A stretch of DNA of 64,000 nucleotides from Bog-473 sp963711065. GTDB taxonomy: Bacteria; Actinomycetota; Acidimicrobiia; Acidimicrobiales; RAAP-2. This document shows, in pieces, positions 53,492 through 62,560 of this stretch. The notes under the pieces are model-generated. The model was not told the origin of the DNA. It worked only from the letters and a program-made list of their open reading frames with translations, and did no database searches. Within the stretch, counting starts at the first letter, position 1; each line of letters opens with the position of its first letter. The translations under genes were made by a program, and so were the position numbers. The stretch spans positions 496,001 through 560,000 of the forward strand of contig CAVQCO010000002.1 in NCBI GenBank assembly GCA_963711065.1, read 5' to 3'.

Positions 53492-54169
53492 GTGAGCGCG
53501 GAGAACGGAACGGTGATCGTCGTCGAGGACGACCCGCACATCGCCGACCTGGTCGACCTCTACCTGCGGCGTGAGGGGTACCGCGTCCTGCTGGCGGGCG
53601 ACGGCGAGGCGGGCCTCGAGGTCTTCAAGCGGGAGGATCCCTGGATCGTCATCCTCGACGTCGGGTTGCCCGGCACGAGGGACGGCTTCGACGTGTGCCG
53701 CGAGATCCGCTCCCAGAGCAGCGTCCCGGTCCTCTTCTTGACGGCGCGGGAGGACGAGGTGGACCGCGTCTTGGGGCTGGAGCTCGGCGCGGACGACTAC
53801 ATCGTGAAGCCCTTCTCGCCACGCGAGCTCGTGGCGCGCGTGCGTGCGATCCTGCGCCGCACCCGGGAGGGCCCCGCACCGCAGGAAGTGGTCGTCGCGG
53901 GCAACCTCGAGGTCGACCTCCGGCGCCGCGAGGCGCGCCGGGCCGGCGACGTCGTGCCCCTCACCACACGGGAATTCGACCTACTCGCGTTCCTGGCCAA
54001 CAACGTCGGCCTGGCCCTGTCGCGCCAGCAGCTCCTCGACGGCGTCTGGGGCACCGACTGGTACGGCGACGAGCGCACCGTCGACGTCCACGTAGCCCAG
54101 CTCCGTAAGAAACTCGGGTCCGACCTCCCGTTGGCCACGGTGTGGGGCGTGGGCTACCGGTTCGGCTGA
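53492..54169 (+). CDS. OmpR/PhoB-family response regulator
   Basis: 225 residues. Receiver domain with acidic pocket E-D-D, phosphoacceptor aspartate in V-I-L-D-V-G-L-P-G near residue 55, T-A-R-E, and lysine in I-V-K-P-F. The C-terminal winged helix has L-T-T-R-E-F-D-L-L-A-F-L, D-E-R-T-V-D-V-H-V-A-Q-L-R-K-K-L and V-W-G-V-G-Y-R-F. GTG start. It is 3 bp upstream of its sensor kinase. Confidence 0.94.
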   Translation: MSAENGTVIVVEDDPHIADLVDLYLRREGYRVLLAGDGEAGLEVFKREDPWIVILDVGLPGTRDGFDVCREIRSQSSVPVLFLTAREDEVDRVLGLELGADDYIVKPFSPRELVARVRAILRRTREGPAPQEVVVAGNLEVDLRRREARRAGDVVPLTTREFDLLAFLANNVGLALSRQQLLDGVWGTDWYGDERTVDVHVAQLRKKLGSDLPLATVWGVGYRFG

Positions 54170-54172
54170 GTC

Positions 54173-55615
54173 ATGCGCCGCCGCCTCATGCTGGCCACGG
54201 TCGGCCTGGTCGCCGTCGTCCTCGTGATCGCCGGCGCCGGCAGCCTGATCCTGACCCGCAACGCGGCCCGCGACCAGGCGCAGCAGCAGCTGGTCGCGCA
54301 AGCCAACTCGCTCACGTCACCCAACGGCGAGACGCGCTCGCTCGCGGTGCTGCGGGTCCTGCAGAAGACGCTCAAGCTCGAGGACGCGGGGATCATCCGG
54401 ATCGACACGGCCGGCACCATCGTGTCCTCGCTCCCCACGGGCCTCAGTGCGGAGGACATCGACGCGGCGGCGGTGCAGTCGGGGCAGACCGTGTCGGGCC
54501 GCGAGGGCAACCTGGTCTACGCCGTGGCGCCGATCAATTTGACCGAGACCGAGCGCCTGCGCCTGGAGCGACTGCACCGCGGCGGCGGCACGTTCGCCAT
54601 CCTGCTCACCCGCGACGTCGGCGGGCTCGGGCCCAGCTGGGGCTACTTCATCATCGCCGGCGGTGCCGCCCTGTTCGTCGCCGCGTTGGTGGCCTGGCAG
54701 ATGAGCCGGCGCATGGCGCGGCCGCTCGTCGAGGCGATGGAGGTGACCGGCCGCATCGCGTCGGGCGAGCTCTCCTCCCGCGTGCCCGTGCGGCCCGGCG
54801 ACTACCCCGAGTTCACCTCACTGGCCGGTTCCATCAATGACATGGCCCAGAGCCTCGAGGACGGTCGTACGCGTGAACGCCATCTGCTGTTGGCGGTGTC
54901 GCACGACCTGCGCACCCCGCTCACGTCGATCCGCGGCTTCGCCGAGGCCATTCAGGACGGGGCGATCGACGACGACGGGCGAGCCGCCGACGTGATCATC
55001 GCCGAGTCACGCCGGCTGGAGCGACTCGTCGGCGACCTGCTCGACCTGACCAAGCTCGAAGGGGGCCAGATGTCGATCGCGCTGCGCCCCACCGACGCCG
55101 TCGAGGTGGTGACGACGACGGCAGAGGGGTTCCGGCCGGCGGCGGCCAAGTCCGGGCTGCACATCGCCCTGCACGTGCCCGGGTCCGACGACGGGCCACC
55201 GGGTGCAGCGGCGCCGTCGGCGATCTCCGGCGCCCCTGTGGCGGCGGACCCGGACAGGCTGGCGCAGCTGCTCGCCAACCTCTTGGAGAACGCCATCACG
55301 TTCGCCCGGACCACCGTGACGGTCGCAGTGTCGGACGACCCGGGGTCGGGAGCCTGCGTGATCACCGTCGACGACGACGGACCGGGCATCGCCGCGGGCG
55401 ATCTCGACCGGGTGTTCGAGCGCTTCTACCGGGCCGACAGAGGGCCCAACCGGCGGATGGGGTCGGGGCTCGGGCTGGCGATCGTGGCCGAGCTGGCCGC
55501 CGCCATGGGCGCCAGGGTGCGGGCGGAGTCGCCGGTCGGGAGCGATGGCGGGTCGCGTTTCGTGGTGACGCTCGGGCACTGGCAGGGCGTGGCGCCGGAG
55601 GTCGTGCGCGCGTAG
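54173..55615 (+). CDS. Sensor histidine kinase
   Basis: 480 residues. TM1 is near residues 8-28, an extracytoplasmic sensor of about 115 residues follows, then TM2 (Y-F-I-I-A-G-G-A-A-L-F-V-A-A-L-V) and HAMP. The phospho-histidine is in AVSHDLRTPLTSIRG. ATP-binding boxes: L-L-E-N-A-I-T-F-A (N), D-D-D-G-P-G-I-A (G1), G-S-G-L-G-L-A-I-V (G2). Pairs with the preceding regulator. Signal unknown. Confidence 0.93.
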   Translation: MRRRLMLATVGLVAVVLVIAGAGSLILTRNAARDQAQQQLVAQANSLTSPNGETRSLAVLRVLQKTLKLEDAGIIRIDTAGTIVSSLPTGLSAEDIDAAAVQSGQTVSGREGNLVYAVAPINLTETERLRLERLHRGGGTFAILLTRDVGGLGPSWGYFIIAGGAALFVAALVAWQMSRRMARPLVEAMEVTGRIASGELSSRVPVRPGDYPEFTSLAGSINDMAQSLEDGRTRERHLLLAVSHDLRTPLTSIRGFAEAIQDGAIDDDGRAADVIIAESRRLERLVGDLLDLTKLEGGQMSIALRPTDAVEVVTTTAEGFRPAAAKSGLHIALHVPGSDDGPPGAAAPSAISGAPVAADPDRLAQLLANLLENAITFARTTVTVAVSDDPGSGACVITVDDDGPGIAAGDLDRVFERFYRADRGPNRRMGSGLGLAIVAELAAAMGARVRAESPVGSDGGSRFVVTLGHWQGVAPEVVRA

Positions 55616-55656
55616 CCGGCGGCGCCTGCGCCCGTGTGCGGGCGGCCCGAGACGTG

Positions 55657-55668
55657 TACCGTTCGACC
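55657..55668 (+). promoter_or_regulatory. -10 box of leaderless cyclic-nucleotide-binding gene
   Basis: TACCGT (55657-55662), 6 nt, then ATG 55669. Confidence 0.5.
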
Positions 55669-56085
55669 ATGGACGTCCAGGATGCGATCAAGAACGCTCC
55701 CTTGTTCTCCCGGCTCTCCAAGAAGGACATCAAGCAGCTCGCAGCCACGCTGGCGCAGCGGTCGTTCCCTGCGGGCACCGTCATCACCGAGAAGGGCAAA
55801 CCGGGAGTCGGGTTCTTCGTCATCGCCAGCGGGTCCGCCTCGGTGGTGGTCGCGGGGCAGCCCGTGCGGACGTTGAAGGCGGGGGACCACTTCGGCGAGA
55901 TCGCACTGATCGACGAAGGTCCGCGGATGGCGGAGGTGACGGCCGAGACCGACCTCGAGTGCTACGCGCTCGCGGCCTGGCAGTTCCGGCCGTTCGTCCA
56001 GGACCACCCCGACGTGGCCTGGGCCCTGATGCAGTCGCTGGTCAAGCGCATCGTGCGTGACTCCGATTCCGACGGCGAGCTCTGA
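55669..56085 (+). CDS. Cyclic nucleotide-binding domain protein, stand-alone
   Basis: 138 residues: only the CRP-type beta-roll with flanking helices. The phosphate cassette reads F-G-E-I-A-L-I-D-E-G-P-R-M-A-E-V, with the Glu and Arg that contact cyclic nucleotide. There is no DNA-binding helix-turn-helix, so it is not a CRP regulator; it probably senses cAMP and acts by protein contact. Confidence 0.9.
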   Translation: MDVQDAIKNAPLFSRLSKKDIKQLAATLAQRSFPAGTVITEKGKPGVGFFVIASGSASVVVAGQPVRTLKAGDHFGEIALIDEGPRMAEVTAETDLECYALAAWQFRPFVQDHPDVAWALMQSLVKRIVRDSDSDGEL

Positions 56086-56121
56086 CCGGCGTTCCGCGGG
56101 CGGCGCCCTCGCCCGGACGCG

Positions 56122-56654
56122 TCAGGGAACCGGGTTGACGGCCGGCGGCGTCGTAGTGTGCAACGGACCGGGTCGAGGGCTCTGCGGCGCCACCGGGGCC
56201 GCCGCCGATGGCTCGGACACGAGCACGAGGGTCCGGTAGGTCACCGTGTAGGCCCCCACGCCGGCGAGGACGCTGAACGCTGCCGCGGCCACCACCTTGG
56301 CCTGGCGCAGTCGCAGCGACTCGCGCCTGAGCCCTGTTCCGTCCTGTGCGTCCACATGGGAACTTCGGAAGGTCTGCGATCCACCTTGAGCGCTGCGGGC
56401 CTGCTCGGATGCCGAATTGTGCCGGCGCGGACGCTCGAGACGGAAAGACGACGGGCCACCGCCTCTCCCTCGTCGTCGGCGATCTCGGCGGGGCGGAGCG
56501 CGCTGACGACGCCGCCGACGGGTCCTCGGGGTCCGAGGGGTCGGTCGAGCACTGCCGTGATGTGATCGAGCGAGCGCAGGGCCGCGGCGTCGCTGACCGC
56601 AGGCGAAATGCGCTCGTGGCCGATCTGGCAAGCTTCCCCGCACTCGAGCACCAT
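56122..56654 (-). CDS. Putative single-pass membrane protein, apparent frameshift
   Basis: Two overlapping frames each look half natural. From ATG 56654, M-V-L-E-C-G-E-A-C-Q-I-G-H-E-R leads through a soluble region to H-R-T-E-Q-G. Adding one base to CCC at 56332-56334 joins it to L-R-R-E-S-L-R-L-R-Q-A-K, a transmembrane helix (V-V-A-A-A-A-F-S-V-L-A-G-V-G-A) and a Pro-rich outer tail ending at 56122. The joined product is about 177 residues. The N-terminal C-x3-C..H recalls zinc-binding anti-sigma heads, but this is weak. No ribosome site is evident. Confidence 0.4.
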
Positions 56655-56684
56655 GGAGCAGTCGTCACAGAGAGGGCCGGGTCA

Positions 56685-57473
56685 ATGGGACGTCTCACCG
56701 ACAGGGTCGCCGTCGTCACCGGCGGAGGGGGAGGCATCGGCGGCGCGACAGCGCGCGCCCTGGCGCACGAGGGTGCGTCGGTGCTCGTCGTCGACATCGA
56801 CGAAGAAGCGGCGGCACGGGTGGTGCTCGGGATCGAGCAGGCCGGCGACTCCGCGGCGGCGTTCCGGGCCGACCTGTCGGACGAGGCCGACGTGGTCGCC
56901 ACCATCGCGGCCGCCACGGCGGCCTTCGGCCGCGTCGACGTGGTCCACAACAACGCGGCCCTCACCGAATCGGACTTCCTCACGCTCGACACCGCCGTGA
57001 CGGACCTGGCCCTCGATGTGTGGGAACGCACGATGGCGGTGAACCTCCGCAGTCAGATGCTCATGTGCAAACACGCCATTCCCGCGATGGTGCGCGGCGG
57101 AGGAGGCTCCATCATCAACATGTCGTCGGGCGCCTCGCTCAAGGGTGACCGGACCCGGACCGCCTACGGCGCCTCGAAGGCGGGCGTGAACGCGCTCTCC
57201 ATGTACGTGGCGACCAGTCACGGCAAGCAGGGCATCAGGGTGAACACGATCGTGCCGGGGCTCATCATCACCGACGCGGTGCGCGCCCATCTGGACGAGC
57301 GGATGTTGGCGGGGCTCGGGAGGGCGACACTGACGCCGTATCTCGGTCAGCCCGAGGACATCGCCGACCTGGTGGTGTTCCTGGCCTCGGACCAGTCCCG
57401 CTACATCACGGGGCAGATGATCGTCATCGATGGAGGGATGTCGGCCCACGTCGGGCTCGGGGGCGACGACTGA
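56685..57473 (+). CDS. Short-chain dehydrogenase/reductase (SDR)
   Basis: 262 residues. TGGGGGIGGATARAL for NAD(P), H-N-N-A-A, serine in INMSSGAS, and Y-x3-K in TAYGASKAGVNAL. The ending Y-I-T-G-Q-M-I-V-I-D-G-G is typical. GAGAGGG lies about 8 nt before ATG 56685. Convergent with another SDR gene; substrate unknown. Confidence 0.93.
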   Translation: MGRLTDRVAVVTGGGGGIGGATARALAHEGASVLVVDIDEEAAARVVLGIEQAGDSAAAFRADLSDEADVVATIAAATAAFGRVDVVHNNAALTESDFLTLDTAVTDLALDVWERTMAVNLRSQMLMCKHAIPAMVRGGGGSIINMSSGASLKGDRTRTAYGASKAGVNALSMYVATSHGKQGIRVNTIVPGLIITDAVRAHLDERMLAGLGRATLTPYLGQPEDIADLVVFLASDQSRYITGQMIVIDGGMSAHVGLGGDD

Positions 57474-57508
57474 GGCGCCGCCTGGCGGGAGGTGGCGGGT
57501 GAGGCGCG

Positions 57509-58315
57509 CTACGACGGGCCGAGGACGTACGCGCCCGTCTCGGGATGGTGGTACCAGCCGCTCGCGGCCTGGGTACCGCCGTCCACGTGGATGGTCTGTC
57601 CCGTGACATAGCTGGACAGCGCCGACGCCAGGAAGATGGCCGCGCCCGCCATTTCGTCGACGTGCCCGGCTCGTCCCATGGGCACCGTGAGCCCGAACCC
57701 CGCTTCGGCACCCTGCGGCGCCACCGCAGCCAGACCCTCGGTCATGGTGATGTCCGGCGCCAGCGCGTTCACTCGGATGCCGTACGGGGCCAGCTCCAGG
57801 GCGGCCGTCTTGGTGTAGTTGATGACGCCGGCCTTCGCTGCCGCATAGGCGGCATACCCGGGCGCGGCCCGCACGCCCTCAATCGACGTGACGCTGATGA
57901 TGCTGCCGCCCGTCCCGTTCTCCACCATGATCCGGGCGACCCGTTGGGTGCAGAGGATGACGTGCTTGAGGTTGGAGCGGTAGAGCGCGTCCCAGCCGTT
58001 CTCCGACGTCTCGAGGAGCGGCGAGTTGAAGACGCCGCCGGCATTGTTCACCAGGATGCTCACCGGGCCCAGCTCGGCCACGGTCCGCTCGAGCGCGTGA
58101 TCCACTTCCGCGGAATCGCGCACGTCGGTGGGCAGCCCGAGTCCGCCGACCTCGGCCGCGGCGGCCGCCGCGGTGTCGTGGTCGCGCTCCCAGATGGCGA
58201 CCTTCGCCCCGAAGGCGGCAAAGCCGCGGGCGATGCCGCGGCCGATCCCCGACCCGCCACCGGTCACCACGGCGACCCGGTCCGTCAGCAGAATGGACGA
58301 GGGGTCGACCGGCAC
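57509..58315 (-). CDS. Short-chain dehydrogenase/reductase (SDR)
   Basis: 268 residues from GTG 58315 (V-P-V-D-P-S-S-I-L-L-T-D), 7 nt after a TACTGT box. TGGGSGIGRGIARGF, V-N-N-A-G-G, serine in SVTSIEG, Y-x3-K in AAYAAAKAGVINY, and a Y-V-T-G-Q-T-I-H-V-D-G-G ending. Divergent from the carboxymuconolactone-decarboxylase-family gene. Confidence 0.93.
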   Translation of the reverse strand: MPVDPSSILLTDRVAVVTGGGSGIGRGIARGFAAFGAKVAIWERDHDTAAAAAAEVGGLGLPTDVRDSAEVDHALERTVAELGPVSILVNNAGGVFNSPLLETSENGWDALYRSNLKHVILCTQRVARIMVENGTGGSIISVTSIEGVRAAPGYAAYAAAKAGVINYTKTAALELAPYGIRVNALAPDITMTEGLAAVAPQGAEAGFGLTVPMGRAGHVDEMAGAAIFLASALSSYVTGQTIHVDGGTQAASGWYHHPETGAYVLGPS

Positions 58316-58333
58316 GACCGTGACAGTACAGTA
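58316..58333. promoter_or_regulatory. Overlapping divergent -10 boxes
   Basis: Minus strand: TACTGT (58328-58323) is 7 nt before GTG 58315, and a second TACTGT is at 58333-58328. Plus strand: TACAGT (58327-58332), leading to a leader of about 55 nt before GTG 58395. Confidence 0.45.
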
Positions 58334-58394
58334 GGTGCGTCGACGCCGGATGGCGATCGGTGCCGGCCATGCCGGGGAGAGTCTGGGGGTGTGC

Positions 58395-58982
58395 GTGCCG
58401 AGAATCGAGCCCATTCCGTTGGAGGAACTGGCGCCGGAGCCACGGCGGATCATCGAAGAGGGCGTGGCCGACGGCACCTATGCCACGCCGATCCCTCTCC
58501 AGATCTTCGCCTACAAGACGTCCCAGATCCTGATGACCAACGCGGCACGCCAGACATGGGGACAGCAGTCGCTCCTCGGGGGCAGGATCCTGGAGCTGCT
58601 GCGGATCCGCAGCGCCCAACTCGGGGAGTGTCAGCCCTGCATGCAGTCGAGGAAGCACGACTCCATCACCGACGAGGACGTCGCCTGCCTCCTGGCCCCC
58701 GGCGGCTCCGAGCTGACCGAGCAGGAGCGGCTCGCCGTGGAATTCCTCGATCTGCTCTCGGCCGACCACCACGCCATCGACGACGAGGTCTACCGGAAGC
58801 TCGGGGAGGTCTTCACGTCGGCACAGATCGTCGAGCTCGGGTTCGCCTGCGCGAATTCGATGGGCCTGCACCGGTTCATCCATACGCTCGACGTGTTCGG
58901 CCAGGGTGCGCCGGTCATCCCGTACAGCCCCGACCAGGTCGACTCGTCGATGGCAGATCCCTCGGTCGTCGCCTCGGCGTGA
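58395..58982 (+). CDS. Carboxymuconolactone decarboxylase (AhpD-like) family protein
   Basis: 195 residues, all helical. Start GTG 58395 (V-P-R-I-E-P-I-P-L-E-E-L), the family's usual beginning, with GGGGG just upstream. The redox motif G-E-C-Q-P-C-M-Q-S-R-K-H-D has the C-x2-C and downstream histidine of AhpD-type peroxidase adaptors. It may act as a thiol peroxidase component or in aromatic catabolism. 25 bp before the epimerase gene. Confidence 0.88.
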   Translation: MPRIEPIPLEELAPEPRRIIEEGVADGTYATPIPLQIFAYKTSQILMTNAARQTWGQQSLLGGRILELLRIRSAQLGECQPCMQSRKHDSITDEDVACLLAPGGSELTEQERLAVEFLDLLSADHHAIDDEVYRKLGEVFTSAQIVELGFACANSMGLHRFIHTLDVFGQGAPVIPYSPDQVDSSMADPSVVASA

Positions 58983-59007
58983 CCGGTGCCCTCATGACGG
59001 CGCCCTC

Positions 59008-60006
59008 ATGACCCGGATGGTCCTCGTGACGGGCGCCACCGGGCTCGCCGGAGCCAACGTCTGCAAGTTGCTGATCGAGCGGGGCGACGCCGTGCGGGCG
59101 CTCGCCCGTGAGACGGCCGACACCGCCCCGCTCGCCGCCCTCGGTGTCGAGATCGTCACGGGCGACGTCACGGATCCCGCCGCGGTGCTGCGGGCCGCCG
59201 ACGGCAGCGACGCCGCCATCCACTGCGCTGCGCTCCTGGGGGGCGCAAGCCAGAACCTGGCCGACTTCGAGGCGGTGAACGTCCTCGGCACCAAGAACGT
59301 GCTCGACGCGGCAGAGGCAGTCGACCTGGAGCGTGTCGTCGCGGTCAGCACAGGCACCTTTTTCGACACCGACGGGGGGCTCGACCGGGAGGACGCGCCG
59401 GTCACCCGCGAGCCGAGCTCGGATCCGTACACCATTACCAAGATGGCCGCGTTCCTCGACGCCATGTCCCGTGCCGCCGAGGGCCGCGACGTCGTCAGCA
59501 CACACCCCGGCGCCATCTTCGGGCCGTCGCCGGTCGTCAGCAACGCCCTCGGCATGACGAGCTTCAACCGGGTGCTGCTCTCGGCGGCGCGCGGGCGGAT
59601 CGAGCGCTACCTGAAGTTCCCGGTGAGCTGGGTCTTCGCCGAGGACATCGCTCGGGGTTGCATCCTCGCGCTCGACAAGGGCGTGAGCGGGGAGCGCTAC
59701 ATGCTCGACGGGCAGCCGGAGGACGTGGTCAGCATCGCGAACGCCGCAACCAGGATGTGCCGGCTGGCCGGACTCGACCACGAGGTCGTCGACATCGAGC
59801 CATCCGACGACCCCGAACTGCTCGAGGTCTTCGGGCCGACCCTCGTGGCCATCGCGAAGAGGGCGGCGCAGGAGCGTCCGGAGCGGAGGGCCCTGGACGA
59901 CACCAAGACCTACAAGCGCCTCGGCTACGACCCCATCAGCCTCGACGAGGGACTCGCGCTGACGCTCGAGTGGTTCCGGAGCGTCGGCCGTCTCGACGCC
60001 CGCTAG
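59008..60006 (+). CDS. NAD-dependent epimerase/dehydratase
   Basis: 332 residues, extended SDR. VTGATGLAGANVCKLL at the N-terminus, A-I-H-C-A-A-L-L-G, Y-x3-K in D-P-Y-T-I-T-K, and H-P-G-A-I-F-G-P. Relatives act on sugars, flavonoids or steroids. Start ATG 59008; a tandem 14-bp-spaced copy of the start region (58988-58998 and 59002-59012) makes a five-codon mini-frame (MTAPS) ending in this ATG. Confidence 0.88.
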   Translation: MTRMVLVTGATGLAGANVCKLLIERGDAVRALARETADTAPLAALGVEIVTGDVTDPAAVLRAADGSDAAIHCAALLGGASQNLADFEAVNVLGTKNVLDAAEAVDLERVVAVSTGTFFDTDGGLDREDAPVTREPSSDPYTITKMAAFLDAMSRAAEGRDVVSTHPGAIFGPSPVVSNALGMTSFNRVLLSAARGRIERYLKFPVSWVFAEDIARGCILALDKGVSGERYMLDGQPEDVVSIANAATRMCRLAGLDHEVVDIEPSDDPELLEVFGPTLVAIAKRAAQERPERRALDDTKTYKRLGYDPISLDEGLALTLEWFRSVGRLDAR

Positions 60007-60031
60007 GGCAATCGTCTCCGCGGGGTCGATC

Positions 60032-60517
60032 GTGTTCGTGACGAACCATGTCCTCTCCGGCGTCGTGCTCGGCCGGCTCCTGAGTGGGCGTCCGCTCACG
60101 GCCTTCGTCGTCGGCGTCGGATCTCATCTCGCGTTGGACATGGTGCCGCATTGGGGCTGCGACAAGCGCACCCCGGACGGCAGGCAGCTCTTCCTTCGCT
60201 ACGCGAAGCGCGACGGCGTGGTCGGCCTCTCCGTGATGCTGGCCGCTGCGGGCGCCGTGGACCGGCGGGACCGCAGCGCCACCATCGCGGCGATGCTGGG
60301 GGCGTCGGTTCTCGACGCCGACAAGCCGTGCCTGCACTTTTTCGGGCGCAATCCATTCCCCAAGGTCGTCAGTCGGGTCCATGCGCGTGCCCAGAACGAG
60401 TCTCCGGACGGGCTGCGCAACGAGCTGGTCGTCGGACTCGTTGCTGCAATCGCCGATGCGTTCGTCGTCCGGAACGGACGGCGTTTCCCCCGAACGCGTA
60501 GCGCAACGCTCGGGTAG
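60032..60517 (+). CDS. Putative membrane-associated metal-dependent hydrolase-like protein
   Basis: 161 residues. N-H-V-L-S-G and G-S-H-L-A-L-D-M-V-P-H-W near residue 32 match the His/Asp pattern of YdjM/DUF457-like membrane proteins. Hydrophobic segments at residues 8-30 and 65-80 are moderate. GTG start with GGGG 6 nt upstream. Activity unproven. Confidence 0.6.
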   Translation: MFVTNHVLSGVVLGRLLSGRPLTAFVVGVGSHLALDMVPHWGCDKRTPDGRQLFLRYAKRDGVVGLSVMLAAAGAVDRRDRSATIAAMLGASVLDADKPCLHFFGRNPFPKVVSRVHARAQNESPDGLRNELVVGLVAAIADAFVVRNGRRFPRTRSATLG

Positions 60518-60687
60518 GTTCCTGCCGGGGTTCTCACGCTCATCGATCGTGCCGGAACGAGCGAACATTCGTTGTGACTTCGTTGATATTCGCGTGCCTG
60601 CAAGGACGGTTTTGAACCTGCTCGGTCTGGGTACACCTTTGCGCAGCGCGCCTCAAGTATCGTTGAGGCAGGACCGATACGACTCTT

Positions 60688-60966
60688 ATGGGGTTGGAAG
60701 CTGCCACCTTGAATGCGACGTTCATGAGCAGACGGGGAACCAACGGGGGCATGCGCAAACAGCGACCGGGCGTCTGCCACCGCTGCGGGTGGGCCGGGCC
60801 GGTGTCGAAGGTCGCGCGGGCGGACCGCCGGCAGATGAAGACCGGGAAAGAGTTTGGCCGGCTGTGCGCTGAGTGCGTGGAGTATCTCGTCGGCCGGCCG
60901 GACGATGTGCACGTGCACACGAACGTTCCGCGGAGGAGCAGATTGCACCGCCGCGACGTCGCGTGA
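60688..60966 (+). CDS. Small zinc-ribbon protein
   Basis: Up to 92 residues; M-R-K-Q-R-P-G at 60751 is an alternative start with GGGGG close upstream. C-H-R-C-G-W-A-G and, 30 residues later, C-A-E-C form a probable zinc ribbon. Basic composition suggests nucleic-acid or protein contact. The flanking region is lower in G+C. Function unknown. Confidence 0.6.
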   Translation: MGLEAATLNATFMSRRGTNGGMRKQRPGVCHRCGWAGPVSKVARADRRQMKTGKEFGRLCAECVEYLVGRPDDVHVHTNVPRRSRLHRRDVA

Positions 60967-61034
60967 CCGTCGGACGTCGACGGAACTCCTAGGACAAACC
61001 CGACCTTCTGTTCAATGCCGCGACTGCGGCGATG

Positions 61035-61931
61035 TCAGCCGGCTTCCTCGTTCACCGTCGACAGCAGTCCCCACGACGTGCCCGTGTCGCGCTCGATCCA
61101 CGCCGCGTCGATGGCATGGACGCGTGCGGCACCCTTGCGCTCGGATTGGATCGTCCGCAGGACGCGCCAGCCGTCAGAGAAGGCGTTGAGGTTGCTGGCG
61201 CCGAAGTGACGGACCTTTTCGAAGCTCGGGACTTCCGTCACTCGGAGCCCAGCTTTTGCGATCCGCACGTTGATCAACGTCTCCACCTCGAAACCGTCTC
61301 CCCACAGGACGGCCCCGGACTCACAGTCGTCGATCTCGGTCGCGTTGAGTGTCATCACATCGAGGCACTCTCGCCGGAAGGCGTTGTAGCCGTAGCACAG
61401 GTCCGTGTAGCGAGTTCCGTACAGCACGTTGACGATCTTGTTCAGCCAGAAGTTGCCGATTCTCCGGATCACGCTGATGTCTTGGCTTCCTCCACCGGGG
61501 AGGAACCGGGATCCCTTGGCAAAGTCTGCGCCGTCCTTCAGGGCAGCGACGAAGGCAGCGATCTCGGCCGGGTCGTTCGAACCGTCTGCGTCGATCATGA
61601 CGATGAAGTCGCCGGTGGCTGCGGCGAAACCGCAGGCCAGAGCATTTCCCTTCCCGGCACGGCTCTGGCTGATGACGGTGATGTCCGGTCGCAGCCGGTG
61701 CGTGATGCTCACGGTGTCGTCGGTCGAATTGCCGTCGACGAGGATCACCTCGCAGTCGGTCGGGAGCTTCTCGAAGACATGCGGCAGGTTGCGCGCCTCG
61801 TTCTTGGCGGGGATCACGATGCTGACGGTCGGCTCCGTCTCGCGCGAACCGGCCATCGGCCAGACCTGAGCCATCTCGTGCGACGCCACCTCGGACTCCA
61901 CCGCCGGGTCCACCTTCCGGTTAGAACGCAC
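61035..61931 (-). CDS. Family 2 glycosyltransferase (polyprenyl-phosphate / DPM1-like)
   Basis: 298 residues from GTG 61931, which has GGGGCAGG upstream. GT-A fold: V-S-I-V-I-P-A-K-N-E-A-R-N-L-P, I-L-V-D-G-N-S-T-D-D-T, the metal site V-M-I-D-A-D-G-S-N-D-P, then F-A-K-G-S-R-F. There is no C-terminal membrane helix, as in soluble DPM1-type enzymes. It probably moves a sugar from a nucleotide donor to a lipid carrier for surface glycans. Confidence 0.9.
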   Translation of the reverse strand: MRSNRKVDPAVESEVASHEMAQVWPMAGSRETEPTVSIVIPAKNEARNLPHVFEKLPTDCEVILVDGNSTDDTVSITHRLRPDITVISQSRAGKGNALACGFAAATGDFIVMIDADGSNDPAEIAAFVAALKDGADFAKGSRFLPGGGSQDISVIRRIGNFWLNKIVNVLYGTRYTDLCYGYNAFRRECLDVMTLNATEIDDCESGAVLWGDGFEVETLINVRIAKAGLRVTEVPSFEKVRHFGASNLNAFSDGWRVLRTIQSERKGAARVHAIDAAWIERDTGTSWGLLSTVNEEAG

Positions 61932-62560
61932 GTCGCCTGCCCCGACTCTTGTCCAGGGGTACGTGAGACGACGACGCTTGGATTGATCTGTGCGGGTCGA
62001 CGGACCGGACGGCAACCAGCGGTGACCGATCGGTGACTTCCGCCTGGGTCGGAGCTGAGCGCGAACTCGACGCAACTCTCGGAGGGAGCGCAAGGCGATC
62101 CGTCGCCGTGACCCGATGCGTGCAACAGACTCGGCGCTCAATGTGATCCCCTCGTAGTCATGGTGGCCCGCCCGCCGGTCCCCACCCCGACAGTGGTCCA
62201 TGTTGCCGACGTCCTTCGCCTCGAAATAGAGCCGATCGAACTTATCTGTTCACAATTCTTGGACAACATTCGCTCGCGGGTCTACGCTGCGGAAAAGTCC
62301 TTGGTCGCGCGCGCGACGACGCGCGGTACTCGTCTTGTCGCCGTGGCAGGTCCGTCCGCATTGGCCGCTTCGACCGGACCGCCGGACGTGCCGGTTGCGG
62401 ACCGCCGTCGTGCCGGCCAACCGTGCCACCGTCGAGACGTTGAGGCCCGGGGCCGTCACGGGGATCGTCGAGGCCCGGCGTGGCGGGAGCCCGCGAGCCG
62501 ACGATCTAGCCTCGGGTCCTCCGCGGGCCACCTCGCTTCGAGAAGGGGCAAACACCGGCC
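61932..62560. other. Intergenic region with divergent promoter candidates
   Basis: No gene was recognised in about 630 bases. An A/T-richer patch holds, on the plus strand, TTGGAC (62259-62264) with TACGCT (62283-62288) at 18-nt spacing. On the minus strand, TTGTCC and TAAGTT in the same patch face the glycosyltransferase. TAGCCT at 62507-62512 could start a 42-nt leader carrying AAGGGG before ATG 62561. Confidence 0.35.

Noticed and set aside
60562..60575. Possible LexA/SOS box CGAACATTCGTTGT
   Set aside because: Only one half matches the GAAC...GTTC consensus well; the second arm is imperfect and no SOS gene follows.
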